A stretch of DNA of 64,000 nt from Burkholderia cepacia ATCC 25416 (GTDB lineage Bacteria; Pseudomonadota; Gammaproteobacteria; Burkholderiales; Burkholderiaceae), in the NCBI RefSeq assembly GCF_001411495.1, contig NZ_CP012982.1, forward strand, positions 2,294,001 to 2,358,000, given 5' to 3'. Positions 1 to 9,050 of this stretch are shown one piece after another. Under the pieces are notes generated by a model. It worked only from the letters and a program-made list of their open reading frames with translations. It was not told the DNA's origin and did no database searches. Position 1 is the stretch's first letter; each line of letters opens with the position of its first letter. The position numbers were made by a program, and so were the translations under genes.

Positions 1-1
1 C

Positions 2-1222
2 GTCGTCAACATCACCGACGTCGGCCACCTGACTTCGGATGCGGACGAAGGCGAAGACAAGATGGAAAAGGGCAGCCGCCGGACCGGTGAATCGGCGTGG
101 GCCATCGCCCGGCGCTACACCGACGCTTTCGTGCGGGACTGGCGCGCGCTCCACCTGCTCAAGCCGACGGTCTGGTGCCGCGCCACGGATCACATCGCCG
201 AACAGATCGCGTTCATCGATACGCTCGACCGGGGCGGCTACGTCTATCGCACGGACGACGGCCTCTACTTCGACACCAGTCGGCAGGATGACTACGGTTA
301 TCTCGCGCGGCTAGACCGCGCGGGGTTGCAGGCGGGCAAGCGGGTCGCGCTGGGCGACAAGCGGAGCATCACGGATTTTGCGCTGTGGAAGTTCAGCCCG
401 GCCGGCGTCAAGCGGCAGATGGAATGGGACAGCCCGTGGGGGCGCGGCTTTCCGGGCTGGCATATCGAATGCTCGGCGATGTCGGCGAAGTATCTCGGGA
501 CGTTGTTCGATATCCATTGCGGCGGCGAGGATCACATCGCCGTGCACCACAGCAACGAGATCGCGCAGACGCGGGCGGCCCACGGCACGAACCTCGCGAA
601 TTACTGGATGCACGGGCACTTCCTGACGCTCGACGCCGATACGAAGATGTCGAAGTCGAGCGGCGATTTCGTTCGTCTGCAGACCTTGCAGAGCCGGAAT
701 ATCGACCCGCTCGCGTACCGTTACCTGTGCCTGACGGCCCATTACCGGAGCAAGCTGCATTTCACGTGGGCGTCGCTCGACGCCGCGCACACCGCGCTGA
801 ACCGGCTTCGGCACCTGTATGCCGGATGGCCGGACGGAGGGCGCGTCGATGCGGATTTCGCCGCGCGATTCGACGCGGAAGTGAACGAGGACCTGAATCT
901 GCCCAGGGCGCTCGCGGTGCTCTGGGATCTGGTCAGGAGCAACCTGCCACCCGCGACGCTGAAAGCGACCGTGGACAGCTTCGACGCCGTGCTGGGCCTC
1001 GGTCTGCGCGCATGGCGGCCGGTTGCGCCTGACATTCCGGAGCACGTTCGCGGGTTGCTTGCCGAACGCGAGCGCGCGAGAGCGGACAAGGACTGGGTGC
1101 AGGCCGACTGGATACGGGAAGCGTTGAGCGCGCAGGGTTGGCGAGTCGAGGACACTCCGGAAGGTCAACGCCTGTTCGGCATCGCCGGCGGCGCGACCGA
1201 CGAGGGCGTTCCGCCCCGCTGA
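2..1222 (+). CDS. cysS: Cysteinyl-tRNA synthetase, 3' part (5' end outside window)
   Basis: Class I aminoacyl-tRNA synthetase that charges tRNA-Cys in the cytoplasm. The frame is open from base 2, so the N-terminus with the HIGH motif lies outside the window; 406 residues are visible. Seen: the NITDVGHL block at the left edge, GWHIECSAMS, the zinc-site block GGEDHIAVHHSNEIAQ and the KMSKS loop at 644-658 (KMSKSSGDF). The zinc block has HIAVHH where E. coli-type enzymes have LMFPHH, and KMSKS is followed by SGDF rather than LGNF. This resembles the divergent CysRS type rather than the E. coli type, so it may be a second paralogue; a search of the genome for another cysS would decide. The C-terminal anticodon-binding helical region is present and the gene ends normally. 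Confidence 0.93.
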   Translation, partial: VVNITDVGHLTSDADEGEDKMEKGSRRTGESAWAIARRYTDAFVRDWRALHLLKPTVWCRATDHIAEQIAFIDTLDRGGYVYRTDDGLYFDTSRQDDYGYLARLDRAGLQAGKRVALGDKRSITDFALWKFSPAGVKRQMEWDSPWGRGFPGWHIECSAMSAKYLGTLFDIHCGGEDHIAVHHSNEIAQTRAAHGTNLANYWMHGHFLTLDADTKMSKSSGDFVRLQTLQSRNIDPLAYRYLCLTAHYRSKLHFTWASLDAAHTALNRLRHLYAGWPDGGRVDADFAARFDAEVNEDLNLPRALAVLWDLVRSNLPPATLKATVDSFDAVLGLGLRAWRPVAPDIPEHVRGLLAERERARADKDWVQADWIREALSAQGWRVEDTPEGQRLFGIAGGATDEGVPPR

Positions 1223-1472
1223 AGCCCGCGGCCGCCTGCATCGGAAGATCCCGTGCCCGAGCCGCCATCCGGCGGCCGCGATCGACGCGGCCGCCGGATG
1301 CGTCGCTCCCCGAGTCCGCGCGATGTTGCGGGCCGCGTCCCCGGCCCGTTTTGCGCGCTTGGCATATCATCGCGATTTCGCCGCGTCCGTACCGTTGTCG
1401 CGCGCATGCATCGGCGTGCGCAGTCGCTTTCCCGAACGGTGCCGGCGTGCCGCGCCGACCGTCGAGACCTCG

Positions 1473-2723
1473 ATGACCGACTCCGTGCCCGATCCCAGTC
1501 CTTTATCCCCGTTGCCCGTCAACCTGTTCCGTCACGCACCGTTCCAGCGCTTCTGGGGCACGCGCGTGATGTCTTCCCTGGCTTTCCAGATCCTGTCGGT
1601 TGCAATCGGGTGGTACGTCTACGCGCTCACGCACAGCGCGTTCGCACTCGGTCTCGTGGGCCTCGCGCAGTTCGTGCCGATGTTCGCGCTGACGCTCGTC
1701 GTCGGGCAGGTGGCCGACCGCTACGACCGCCGGCGCATCGCGACGATCTGCCAGGCCGTCGAGGCACTGGCCGCCGGCGTGTTCCTGCTCGGTGCCGCGC
1801 AAGGGTGGCTGGCCGCGCCGGCCGTGTATGCGCTCGCGGCGATCGTCGGCACGGCCCGCGCGTTCGAGTCGCCGTCGGTGTCGTCGCTGCTGCCGGCCGT
1901 CGTGCCGCGCAGCGATCTGCCGCGCGCGACCGCGTTGTCGACCTCGGCGAACCAGGCCGCGCAGATTCTCGGGCCCGCGTTCGGCGGGCTGCTGTATGGC
2001 GTCGGCGCGCCCGTCGCGTTCGGCACGAGCGTCGTCGCGTTCGCGGTCGCGGCGGTCTTGAGCGGCACGATTCCGCTGCGCAGCGCGCCGCCCGCGCGCG
2101 AACCGGTGACGCTCCGTTCGGTGTTTTCAGGCATCGCATTCATCCGGCGCGAACCGGCGATCCTCGGCGCGCTGTCGCTCGACCTGTTCGCGGTGCTGTT
2201 CGGCGGCGCGACCGCGCTGCTGCCGATCTATGCGCGCGACATCCTGCAGGTCGGGCCATGGGGGCTCGGCGCGTTGCGCGCGGCGCCGGCGGTCGGCGCG
2301 CTCGCGGGCACGCTGTGGCTCGCGCGCTTTCCGCTCAAGGGCCGGCCCGGCCGTGCGATGTTCGGCGGCGTGATCGCATTCGGCATCGCGACGATCGTGT
2401 TCGGGCTGTCGAGGAATTTCGTGTTGTCGCTCGTCGCGCTGGCGGCGCTCGGCGCATCGGACGTGGTGAGCGTCGTCGTGCGCCTGTCGCTCGTGCAACT
2501 GCGCACGCCCGACGACATGCTCGGCCGTGTCAGTGCCGTCAACTCGCTGTTCATCGGCACGTCGAATCAACTCGGCGAATTCGAATCGGGTGTGACGGCC
2601 GCATGGTGGGGCGCGCCGGCCGCGATCGTCGTCGGCGGCGCGGCGACGATCGCCGTTGCACTCACGTGGATGCGGCTGTTCCCGCAGCTCACGACCATGA
2701 AGTCGCTCGAGCGCGACGCGTGA
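1473..2723 (+). CDS. MFS transporter, EntS-like exporter family
   Basis: Inner-membrane major facilitator of 416 residues with about twelve hydrophobic segments. The A-loop between TM2 and TM3 reads GQVADRYDRRRIA, the canonical MFS signature. The opening NLFRHAPFQRFWGTRVMSSLAFQ and overall length resemble the EntS/MFS_3 group of siderophore and drug exporters. The ATG at 1473 was chosen because the frame upstream of it (back to 1323) is arginine-rich low-complexity sequence without transporter character, and hydrophobic homology begins about 20 residues after this ATG. The 250 bases between cysS and this gene hold no recognisable gene. The substrate cannot be read from sequence, and no siderophore genes lie nearby. 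Confidence 0.85.
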   Translation: MTDSVPDPSPLSPLPVNLFRHAPFQRFWGTRVMSSLAFQILSVAIGWYVYALTHSAFALGLVGLAQFVPMFALTLVVGQVADRYDRRRIATICQAVEALAAGVFLLGAAQGWLAAPAVYALAAIVGTARAFESPSVSSLLPAVVPRSDLPRATALSTSANQAAQILGPAFGGLLYGVGAPVAFGTSVVAFAVAAVLSGTIPLRSAPPAREPVTLRSVFSGIAFIRREPAILGALSLDLFAVLFGGATALLPIYARDILQVGPWGLGALRAAPAVGALAGTLWLARFPLKGRPGRAMFGGVIAFGIATIVFGLSRNFVLSLVALAALGASDVVSVVVRLSLVQLRTPDDMLGRVSAVNSLFIGTSNQLGEFESGVTAAWWGAPAAIVVGGAATIAVALTWMRLFPQLTTMKSLERDA

Positions 2724-2729
2724 CGGACG

Positions 2730-3092
2730 TCACGCGTCCTGCGTCACGCGCACGGCTGTGCCGTAGCAGAGGACTTCCGTGACACCCGAGCCGATCTCGG
2801 TCGAGTCGTAGCGCATCGCGACGATTGCGTTCGCGCCGAGCTTGCGGGCGTCGGCGAGCATCTTGTCGAAGGCCTGCTGGCGGGCTTTTTCGCACAGCGA
2901 CGTGTAGAGCGTGATGTTGCCGCCGAAGATCGTCTGCAGCGATGCGCCGAACGAACCGACGATCGAGCGCGAGCGCACGACGATGCCCTGGGCGACGCCG
3001 AGCGAGCGAACGGTCGTGTGGCCGGGCAGGTCGAACGCGGTCGTGACCCGGGCGGGCGACAGATCGTCGATGGAGCGGGAGAAATCGGTCAT
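2730..3092 (-). CDS. YbjQ/UPF0145 family protein
   Basis: Small protein of 120 residues matching the YbjQ (UPF0145) family, a pentameric beta-rich fold of unknown biochemical role. Seen: the family core from TTAFDLPGH through a [11 protein letters not shown] segment to the C-terminal [12 protein letters not shown] and EVLCYGTAV strands. Length is close to the usual 105-120 residues. It faces the MFS gene tail to tail with only six bases between the stop codons. No signal peptide or membrane segment is visible. Confidence 0.88.
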   Translation of the reverse strand: MTDFSRSIDDLSPARVTTAFDLPGHTTVRSLGVAQGIVVRSRSIVGSFGASLQTIFGGNITLYTSLCEKARQQAFDKMLADARKLGANAIVAMRYDSTEIGSGVTEVLCYGTAVRVTQDA

Positions 3093-3197
3093 GGCGGGAA
3101 GCGTGTAGCGAAGTGGTCGAACGGGGATTCTATCCGGACGAGGTGGCGTACCCGGCTCGACGACGGGTCAGCGCCGCGACCGCGGAGAACGCTTCGC

Positions 3198-3236
3198 GAC
3201 GGAAGCGTATGCAAACCGCGAGCACACGCTTCCGTC
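3198..3236 (-). terminator. Hairpin downstream of the M28 peptidase gene
   Basis: A perfect 11-bp inverted repeat (3198-3208 with 3226-3236, 17-nt loop) starts about 30 bases past the stop of the peptidase gene on the minus strand. There is only a weak T-tract, so it may be a terminator, a 3' mRNA stabiliser, or both. Confidence 0.5.
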
Positions 3237-3267
3237 ATTTCCGGACGAACAGCCCGGCCGCACGCCG

Positions 3268-4521
3268 TCAGGGCGTCACGGTCGCACTGCCGTTGCCGCC
3301 GAGATCGACCGCGTAGGCCAGCGCGAGCTTGCCGAACTTCAATGCATGGTTCGCCTGCCGATCCGAATTCTCCAGCGTGTCGTTCACGGTATGGATATAC
3401 GGACTGTCGTTCTGATCGGCCTCGAACGGGAACGACGCCGGATACCCTTGCGCATTCCACGACGCATGATCCGAGCACGCATACCCGCACTGCGACGTGC
3501 CGATCGCGAGTTCCGGCAGGTAGGTCTTCGCCAGATTCGTCAGGTAGGTGTTCTGCGACGCGTTCGTGTAGTCGGTGATCAGGTAGATATCCTTCGGGTC
3601 GCCCTTGTAGTTCGTCATGTCGAGCTGCAGCACGCCGACCACGTTCGCGTTTTGCGCACGAAACTGCTTCGCGATCGCCTTCGAGCCGAGCAGGCCGGCT
3701 TCCTCGGCCGCGTACCCGACGAACTTGATCGTCCGCTTCGGCCGGTAGTTGTTCGCCAGCAGCACGCGCAGCGCTTCGGTGAGGCTGGCGATGCCCGACG
3801 CATCGTCGTCCGCGCCGGGCGAGCGCGTGTTTTCCGTCGTGCGCCCGACCGTCGAATCGAGGTGGCCGCCCAGCACGACGGTGCCCGCGGCCGGATCGCT
3901 GCCGCGGATCGTCAGGATCACGGATTTCTGCGGAAAGCCCGTATGCGCGAACTGCTCGACGGTGATGTCGGCGCGCGAACCGGCCAGCTGCTTCCACTGC
4001 AGCGCGAGCCAGTCCGACGCGGCGACGCCGTGCGACGTCGTGTAGTAGCGGTTCGTGAAGCCGGACAGCGACGTGATCGTGCCGACGATGTTGCTGGCCT
4101 GCAGCTGCTGGATCCACGTGCCGATCTGCGGCGCGTTCGAAACCTTGTACGTGGAAGCCGCGGCCTGCTTCGCGAGCGGCGTCGGCAACGGCTGCAGTGC
4201 CTGGCGCGCGTCGTCGAACGAGTCGTGCACGACATAGCCGGGCCCGTGGCCGCGCGTATGGTGGACGGCGTGGGCCAGCTCGCCGAGCCGCGAATCGTCG
4301 ATTTCGACGACGTGTACGGTCTCGCGGCGCGCCGCGCCGTCGGCCGCCTTGCCGGCGTCGAGGGTCGTGCTGTATTGCGCGGTGGCGCTTGCGTCGATGC
4401 GTTGCAACCGGCGGAACGCCGCGTCGCCGAGCGTGATCCATACCGGCGTCGCGTGCGCGGCGGCGGTCAGCAGCATGGCGCCCAGCGCGGCGCTCAGGCG
4501 GGTGAGTTTCAGAGTAGGCAT
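3268..4521 (-). CDS. Secreted M28 family zinc aminopeptidase
   Basis: Predicted exported leucyl-aminopeptidase-type enzyme of 417 residues that removes N-terminal residues using two zinc ions. A signal peptide occupies about residues 1-24 (cleavage near AAHA-TPV). The full M28 metal set can be traced: H220 and D222 in GGHLDS, the bridging Asp in GADDDASG (about D239), the E273/E274 pair in AAEEAGL, D301 in LDMTN and H352 in CSDHAS. The C345/C349 pair just before H352 matches the disulfide position of the Vibrio proteolyticus enzyme as I recall it. It lies 79 bases downstream of another secreted metallopeptidase on the same strand, so the two probably form a nutrient-scavenging or virulence protease pair. 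Confidence 0.9.
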   Translation of the reverse strand: MPTLKLTRLSAALGAMLLTAAAHATPVWITLGDAAFRRLQRIDASATAQYSTTLDAGKAADGAARRETVHVVEIDDSRLGELAHAVHHTRGHGPGYVVHDSFDDARQALQPLPTPLAKQAAASTYKVSNAPQIGTWIQQLQASNIVGTITSLSGFTNRYYTTSHGVAASDWLALQWKQLAGSRADITVEQFAHTGFPQKSVILTIRGSDPAAGTVVLGGHLDSTVGRTTENTRSPGADDDASGIASLTEALRVLLANNYRPKRTIKFVGYAAEEAGLLGSKAIAKQFRAQNANVVGVLQLDMTNYKGDPKDIYLITDYTNASQNTYLTNLAKTYLPELAIGTSQCGYACSDHASWNAQGYPASFPFEADQNDSPYIHTVNDTLENSDRQANHALKFGKLALAYAVDLGGNGSATVTP

Positions 4522-4600
4522 GTTCGATCTCGTGAGGATGGCGATGTCGATGAAGGGAGCGCGTCACAGGTCGTGCGATGCGCCCCCGCCTGCTGCGGGA

Positions 4601-6313
4601 TTACGACTTCTTCGGTACGGTCACGCCGTACGTGCAACTCTGGTTGTACGCATTGCCGATCGCGGTCAGCTGCGCGCTGCTGTAGCCGAGCGCGGACGCG
4701 GCCGTCAGCACCGCCTGCGCGGCGGCCTTCTGGTTGGTCGAGCCGTTGGTCATCGACAACCCCTTCAGGAACGCCTTGTCCATCGCCTGCGCACCGATCG
4801 CGTCGCGTGCGACGAGGTTGCACGAGGCCCAGTACTGGCCGGCCGTATGGATCTCCGCGCCGCGTGCCTGCGCATAGGTGCGCCCGACATTCCAGTTGGT
4901 CACGCGGCCGCCCCAGAACTCGTTGTGGCCGTCCCAGTTGTAGACCCAGTGGTACTGCGCATCCGACGGGCTCCACTGGTTGAAGTCGCGGCTGTACGCG
5001 GCGGCGAGATAGTCGCCGGTGCCTTCCGACAACCCTTCCTGCTGCGACAGGCCGCCGTTCGTCACCCAGTCGTGGATGCCGTGGCCGAGTTCGTGGATCA
5101 CGACGTCCGCATCCTCCGCGTCGTCGACGCCGCCTTGCCCGAAGGTCAGCCGGCCGCTGCTCGACGAATACGACGAGTTGTCGTCGCCCGATTCGCCGTG
5201 CGGGTCGTACTGCACGCCGCCCGTGTACTGGTACGGCAGCGCCTTGATGCCGAGCGTCTGGTTCACGTAACGCAGGAACGTGTCGATGTGGTAGTACACG
5301 TTCACCGCCTCGAAATACAGGTTGCCGCGCGTGAATTCGAATGCGGGGGTCGATTGCACGGGGCACGCGTTGTCGCGCGGCGCGTCGAAATCGACGCATG
5401 CCGCATACGGGCCCGACAATGAATAACGCGCACCCGACTGCGCGAGATCCTTCAGCGTCACGCGCACGCGCGCGGCGGTGAGTTGCGACGAATCGACGTC
5501 GTTGCTGTCCTTGTAGCCCGTGCTGCCGTAGCTGCTTTTGGTCGGCGACAGCGGGTCGGGCCGGAACACGAAGCCCGTGCCGTCGGTCGCGTAGAACGCC
5601 TTGTCCTCGGCGCGCAGCACTTCGCCGCTGCCCGAGTCGATCAGCAGTTCCCAGTCGCCTTTCGGGCCGTCGTTCGGGCGGCCGCGCACTTTCCACGCGG
5701 TATGCGTGCCGGCCTTGTCGACGAAGGCGACGAGCTGCGCATCCTGGTTCGTGAAGCCGCTCACGCCGAGATACGCGCGTGCGCGGTCGAGCGCCTGCTG
5801 CTGGTCGACGGCCTGCGCCTTGCCCGACTTCGCGACCACGCCGTTGATCGTGTTGCTCGCGACGTACAGGATGCGGCCGTCCTTCGCGACCGTCACCGCG
5901 ATTTCGCTGCCGTACACGGGCAATCCGGCTGCCTGCTGCTGCAGGCGCACGACGGTGAACTCGGCGTCGCTGCGCTCCGACGTGACGACGAGGCTCGCGA
6001 GCGCGGTCGCGTCGAGCCCGAGTTGTGCGGCCTGCGACGCGACGAAGTCGCGCGCGGTGGCGGCGGGCGTCGCGGCGGCCTTCTTCGCGCGATAGGCGGG
6101 GTTGTACAGCGTGACGGCGACGCCGTCCGCGCGGAACTGTCCGGCGGCCGTATCCGACCTGGCGGCCGGCGGCGCGACGCCGCGTGTCAGGCTTTCGCGC
6201 AGGCTCGTTGCCTGCGGATTCGAGACTTTCGTATCGGCTGCGGTGCCGCCGACGATGCCGAAACCGAGCGCGAGACCCAGGGCGAGCGGCAGTGCTTTGC
6301 GTGATGTCTGCAT
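4601..6313 (-). CDS. Secreted FTP-domain zinc metallopeptidase (M36/M4-like)
   Basis: Exported metalloprotease precursor of 570 residues. A signal peptide covers about residues 1-26 (MQTSRKALPLALGLALG...). An FTP/PepSY-type propeptide region follows, with YNPAYRAKKAA, LPVYGSEIAVTV and a TAWKVRG strand. The catalytic motif HELGH lies at residues 407-411, and E430 in GLSEGTGDY, 19 residues later, fits the third zinc ligand. The ligand context (SEGTGDY) resembles M36 fungalysin-like enzymes more than thermolysin, so equating it with the B. cenocepacia protease ZmpA is not justified. The length fits a propeptide plus catalytic domain with a short C-terminal tail containing cysteines. It is upstream of, and probably cotranscribed with, the M28 aminopeptidase. 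Confidence 0.85.
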   Translation of the reverse strand: MQTSRKALPLALGLALGFGIVGGTAADTKVSNPQATSLRESLTRGVAPPAARSDTAAGQFRADGVAVTLYNPAYRAKKAAATPAATARDFVASQAAQLGLDATALASLVVTSERSDAEFTVVRLQQQAAGLPVYGSEIAVTVAKDGRILYVASNTINGVVAKSGKAQAVDQQQALDRARAYLGVSGFTNQDAQLVAFVDKAGTHTAWKVRGRPNDGPKGDWELLIDSGSGEVLRAEDKAFYATDGTGFVFRPDPLSPTKSSYGSTGYKDSNDVDSSQLTAARVRVTLKDLAQSGARYSLSGPYAACVDFDAPRDNACPVQSTPAFEFTRGNLYFEAVNVYYHIDTFLRYVNQTLGIKALPYQYTGGVQYDPHGESGDDNSSYSSSSGRLTFGQGGVDDAEDADVVIHELGHGIHDWVTNGGLSQQEGLSEGTGDYLAAAYSRDFNQWSPSDAQYHWVYNWDGHNEFWGGRVTNWNVGRTYAQARGAEIHTAGQYWASCNLVARDAIGAQAMDKAFLKGLSMTNGSTNQKAAAQAVLTAASALGYSSAQLTAIGNAYNQSCTYGVTVPKKS

Positions 6314-6810
6314 ACGTGATCCTCATCTCAACGGTTGGACACGCCCGCGCGTTCGTGGCGCGCAGGCACGACACGGCCCGCGCGCCGGCTCGATGGAGCC
6401 GGTGCGGCGAAGCGGTGTTGGGAGCGTCGACTGACTAAGGAAACCTAAATGTCAGGTCGAAAAGAAACCGGCGGGAGCAGCGGGTGAAACGCGGGAGGAG
6501 GCGCGCGCGAAGCGGCGAGCGAAGAATCGAACGGCAGGCAGGTGCGGCGACGGCGAATCGAGCATCGTCATGTCATACCCCTCGGATCGAATCGATATCG
6601 GTGGCAGCCTGCCGAGATGCGGCATACATGTCGTTAGGCTGCCTATCTAACTTTTTTTGGTATGTTACAGAATATTTTCAACGACATTCCAGTTTATTTT
6701 CGATGACCTCTTCAGTCCGTCGATCAATCGCCGGCATTGTTCAGCGAGCGGCGGGAAACGTTGCCGAAACGCGCAATTCCGTGCTGGATTGTGCTTGAAA
6801 CCTGTGACGA
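6314..6810. other. Intergenic region with an AT-rich block
   Basis: About 500 bases without a convincing gene. The part near 6314-6480 should hold the promoter of the minus-strand metallopeptidase. The stretch 6635-6720 is strikingly AT-rich (TTTTTTTGG, GAATATTTTC) against a very GC-rich background. Short open frames here on both strands have no family character and odd codon use, so I do not call them. Confidence 0.5.
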
Positions 6811-7767
6811 TCAGCGCGTCGCGCGGCGGTCGCTGCGCGGGCTCAGGCCGAATCGCGCGCGATACGTGCGCGAGAAATGCGACGGCGATTCGAACCCGCA
6901 CGCGACGCACACCGACGTGATGCTCATGTCGGTCTGCTGCAGCAGTTCACGCGCGCGGTCGAGCCGCAGGTTCAGGTAGAAATGCGTCGGCGTGTCGTTC
7001 AGCGTCGCGCTGAACAGCCGTTCGAGCTGGCGCCGCGTGATCGACACCTCCTGCGCGAGCGCATCGGAGCCGAGCGGGTTTTCCATGTGCCGCTGCATCG
7101 TGCCGATCACCTGGATCAGCTTGCGGTTGTGCACGCCGTAGCGCGCGGCGATCTCGAGCCGCTGGCTGTCCGAGCGCTGCCGGATCCGGCTGACCACGAA
7201 CTGCTCGGAGATCGCCGCCGCGAGATCGGCACCGTGCCGCCGCCCGATCAGGTCGAGCATCATGTCGATCGACGCGGTGCCGCCCGCGCACGTGATGCGC
7301 CGGTCGTCGATCTCGAACAGCTCCTGCGTCGCGTTCAGGCCGGGGTAGCGTTCCCGGAACGCGGCCAGCGCTTCCCAGTGCAGCGTGAGCGTCTGCGATG
7401 CGTCGAACAGCCCGGCTTCCGCGAGCACGAAGCTGCCCGTGTCGATGCCGCCGAGCGTTGCACCATGACGGTGCTGGCGGCGCAGCCAGTCGCCGATCGC
7501 GCGCGTGTAGCACACGAGCGGATCGAAGCCGGCGACGACGAACACCGTATCGACCGTTTCGACCTCCGCGCACGCGGCTTCGGCGGCGACCGGAATGCCG
7601 TTGCTCGCGGCGACGGGCGCGCCGTCGGCGCTGATCACGTGCCAGCGATAGAGCTCCGTGCGAAAGCGGTTCGCGACGCGCAGCGGTTCGACCGCGGACA
7701 TGAAGCCGAGCGCGGAAAAGCCAGGCAGCAGCAGGAAGTGGAAATCCTCGGGCATCGGGGCAGGCAA
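6811..7767 (-). CDS. GlxA-type AraC-family regulator, GbdR/CdhR subgroup
   Basis: Transcription factor of 318 residues. The N-terminal half is a DJ-1/PfpI-like ligand-sensing domain (FLLLPGFSALGFMSAVEPLR, then SADGAPV and GIDTGSFVLAEAGLFD). The C-terminal half is a double helix-turn-helix AraC domain (SITRRQLERLF and SITSVCVACGFESPSHFSRTYR). The layout and signature residues match the Pseudomonas GbdR/CdhR/ArgR group, which senses glycine betaine, carnitine or amino acid derivatives. A carnitine operon lies about 11 kb away without an adjacent regulator, so this gene is a candidate for controlling it, but proximity is poor and the ligand is unproven. Confidence 0.85.
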   Translation of the reverse strand: MPAPMPEDFHFLLLPGFSALGFMSAVEPLRVANRFRTELYRWHVISADGAPVAASNGIPVAAEAACAEVETVDTVFVVAGFDPLVCYTRAIGDWLRRQHRHGATLGGIDTGSFVLAEAGLFDASQTLTLHWEALAAFRERYPGLNATQELFEIDDRRITCAGGTASIDMMLDLIGRRHGADLAAAISEQFVVSRIRQRSDSQRLEIAARYGVHNRKLIQVIGTMQRHMENPLGSDALAQEVSITRRQLERLFSATLNDTPTHFYLNLRLDRARELLQQTDMSITSVCVACGFESPSHFSRTYRARFGLSPRSDRRATR

Positions 7768-7843
7768 TGGAATCCGGTGGTCGTCGCGTGTCGCGCGGGG
7801 CGGCGAACGGTCAGCCGGAGATTATCGCGGGTTTTGCGCGGCC

Positions 7844-8806
7844 TCAGCGCGTTTTTGCGCCGCGCGCGGAACGGCGCGCGGTGGTCGACGGCAACTCGCC
7901 GAACTGCGCCTTGTAGGCGTTCGCGAAATGCCCGAGGTGGATGAAGCCCCAGCGTGCGGCCGCGTCGCTGATCGGCAGGTCGGCCTGCCGCGTGTCGAGC
8001 AGCATCCGCCTCACTTGCGACAGGCGCAGCGATCGCACGTAATGCAACGGGCTGGTCTGCACGACCGACTGGAAACTGTTCTGCATCGTGCGCCGGCTCA
8101 CGCGCAATTGCGTGCACAGGCTCAGCACGTCGACCGGTGCTTCGGGATGGTCGATCACGTAGTCGTGCACGCGGCGCACGATGTCGGCGCGGCATGCATG
8201 CGTGAGACGGTTCGACGGCTCGGGAATCCGGTACGTGAGGAGATCGACGAGCACGTTGCCGATAGCGCCGCACAGTTCGCGCTGCGCGCGTGCGTCGCGG
8301 AAGGTATCGGGTGCCGACAATACACGCTCGAGGTGCGTCGCGATCTGCACGCTCGCGCGCATCAGCACCGCGGTGGGCATGTCGACGACGCCGCGCCGCA
8401 ACGTGGCTTCGTCGAGGCGGACGTCGGCCGCATCCTCGATCTGCTGCATCAGTTCGCCGTTGGCGACGACACCGATCAGCGACATGTCGTCGGGCGAGTG
8501 CAGCTCGAACGGGGTGCCGCCGCGCGCCAGCACCATCGTGCCGCGTTCGATGCGTGCACCGCCGAATGCGAACGCACCCGAGCCGGTGAGCGGCATGCCG
8601 AACACCGTCTGGTCGTGCGGCAATCTTCCGCGCTGGATGATGCGAACGTTGGCGGCTTCCTGGAACAGCTGCACGCTGTCCAGCACCGCATGCTTGACCG
8701 CGCTGCGATACGCGCCGGAGCCGATCTGGTCGTAGCGCTGGTTCCAGCCGCGCAGCGCCTCGGCATGCCGGTCCGCGTTGTCGAACCTCTCGTGAAACAC
8801 GAACAC
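7844..8806 (-). CDS. AraC-family regulator divergent from the amine dehydrogenase operon
   Basis: Regulator of 320 residues with an N-terminal cupin-like sensing region and a C-terminal AraC helix-turn-helix pair (VSRRTMQNSFQ and AARWGFIHLGHFANAYKAQF). The RRTMQNSFQSV and HYVRSLRLSQVRRML blocks recall the EutR-type group. It is transcribed away from mauB across a 244-base gap, the classical position for a pathway-specific activator. The likely role, inferred from position, is amine-responsive activation of the mauBEDA-cytochrome-aldehyde dehydrogenase operon. Confidence 0.85.
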   Translation of the reverse strand: MFVFHERFDNADRHAEALRGWNQRYDQIGSGAYRSAVKHAVLDSVQLFQEAANVRIIQRGRLPHDQTVFGMPLTGSGAFAFGGARIERGTMVLARGGTPFELHSPDDMSLIGVVANGELMQQIEDAADVRLDEATLRRGVVDMPTAVLMRASVQIATHLERVLSAPDTFRDARAQRELCGAIGNVLVDLLTYRIPEPSNRLTHACRADIVRRVHDYVIDHPEAPVDVLSLCTQLRVSRRTMQNSFQSVVQTSPLHYVRSLRLSQVRRMLLDTRQADLPISDAAARWGFIHLGHFANAYKAQFGELPSTTARRSARGAKTR

Positions 8807-9050
8807 AGCGCCTCCGGGTGCGTCGATCAGGACCGCGCAAGATTAAACCGACCACGCGGTCGGCGCAATAAGGGGCAGCGCTATTCCGGGCGCATCTGCC
8901 AGAGGGTCGGAAGCCTTCGGCCGGTGTGCCTTTCAGGCGGTTTTCCAATATCCCGAATCGGCACGCACGCGATGCCGGTCCGGGTGCTGACCGGATTTAT
9001 TGTCGAACTACAGTCGCCCCACGTTACGTGATTCCCCAACTGGAGGCGAC

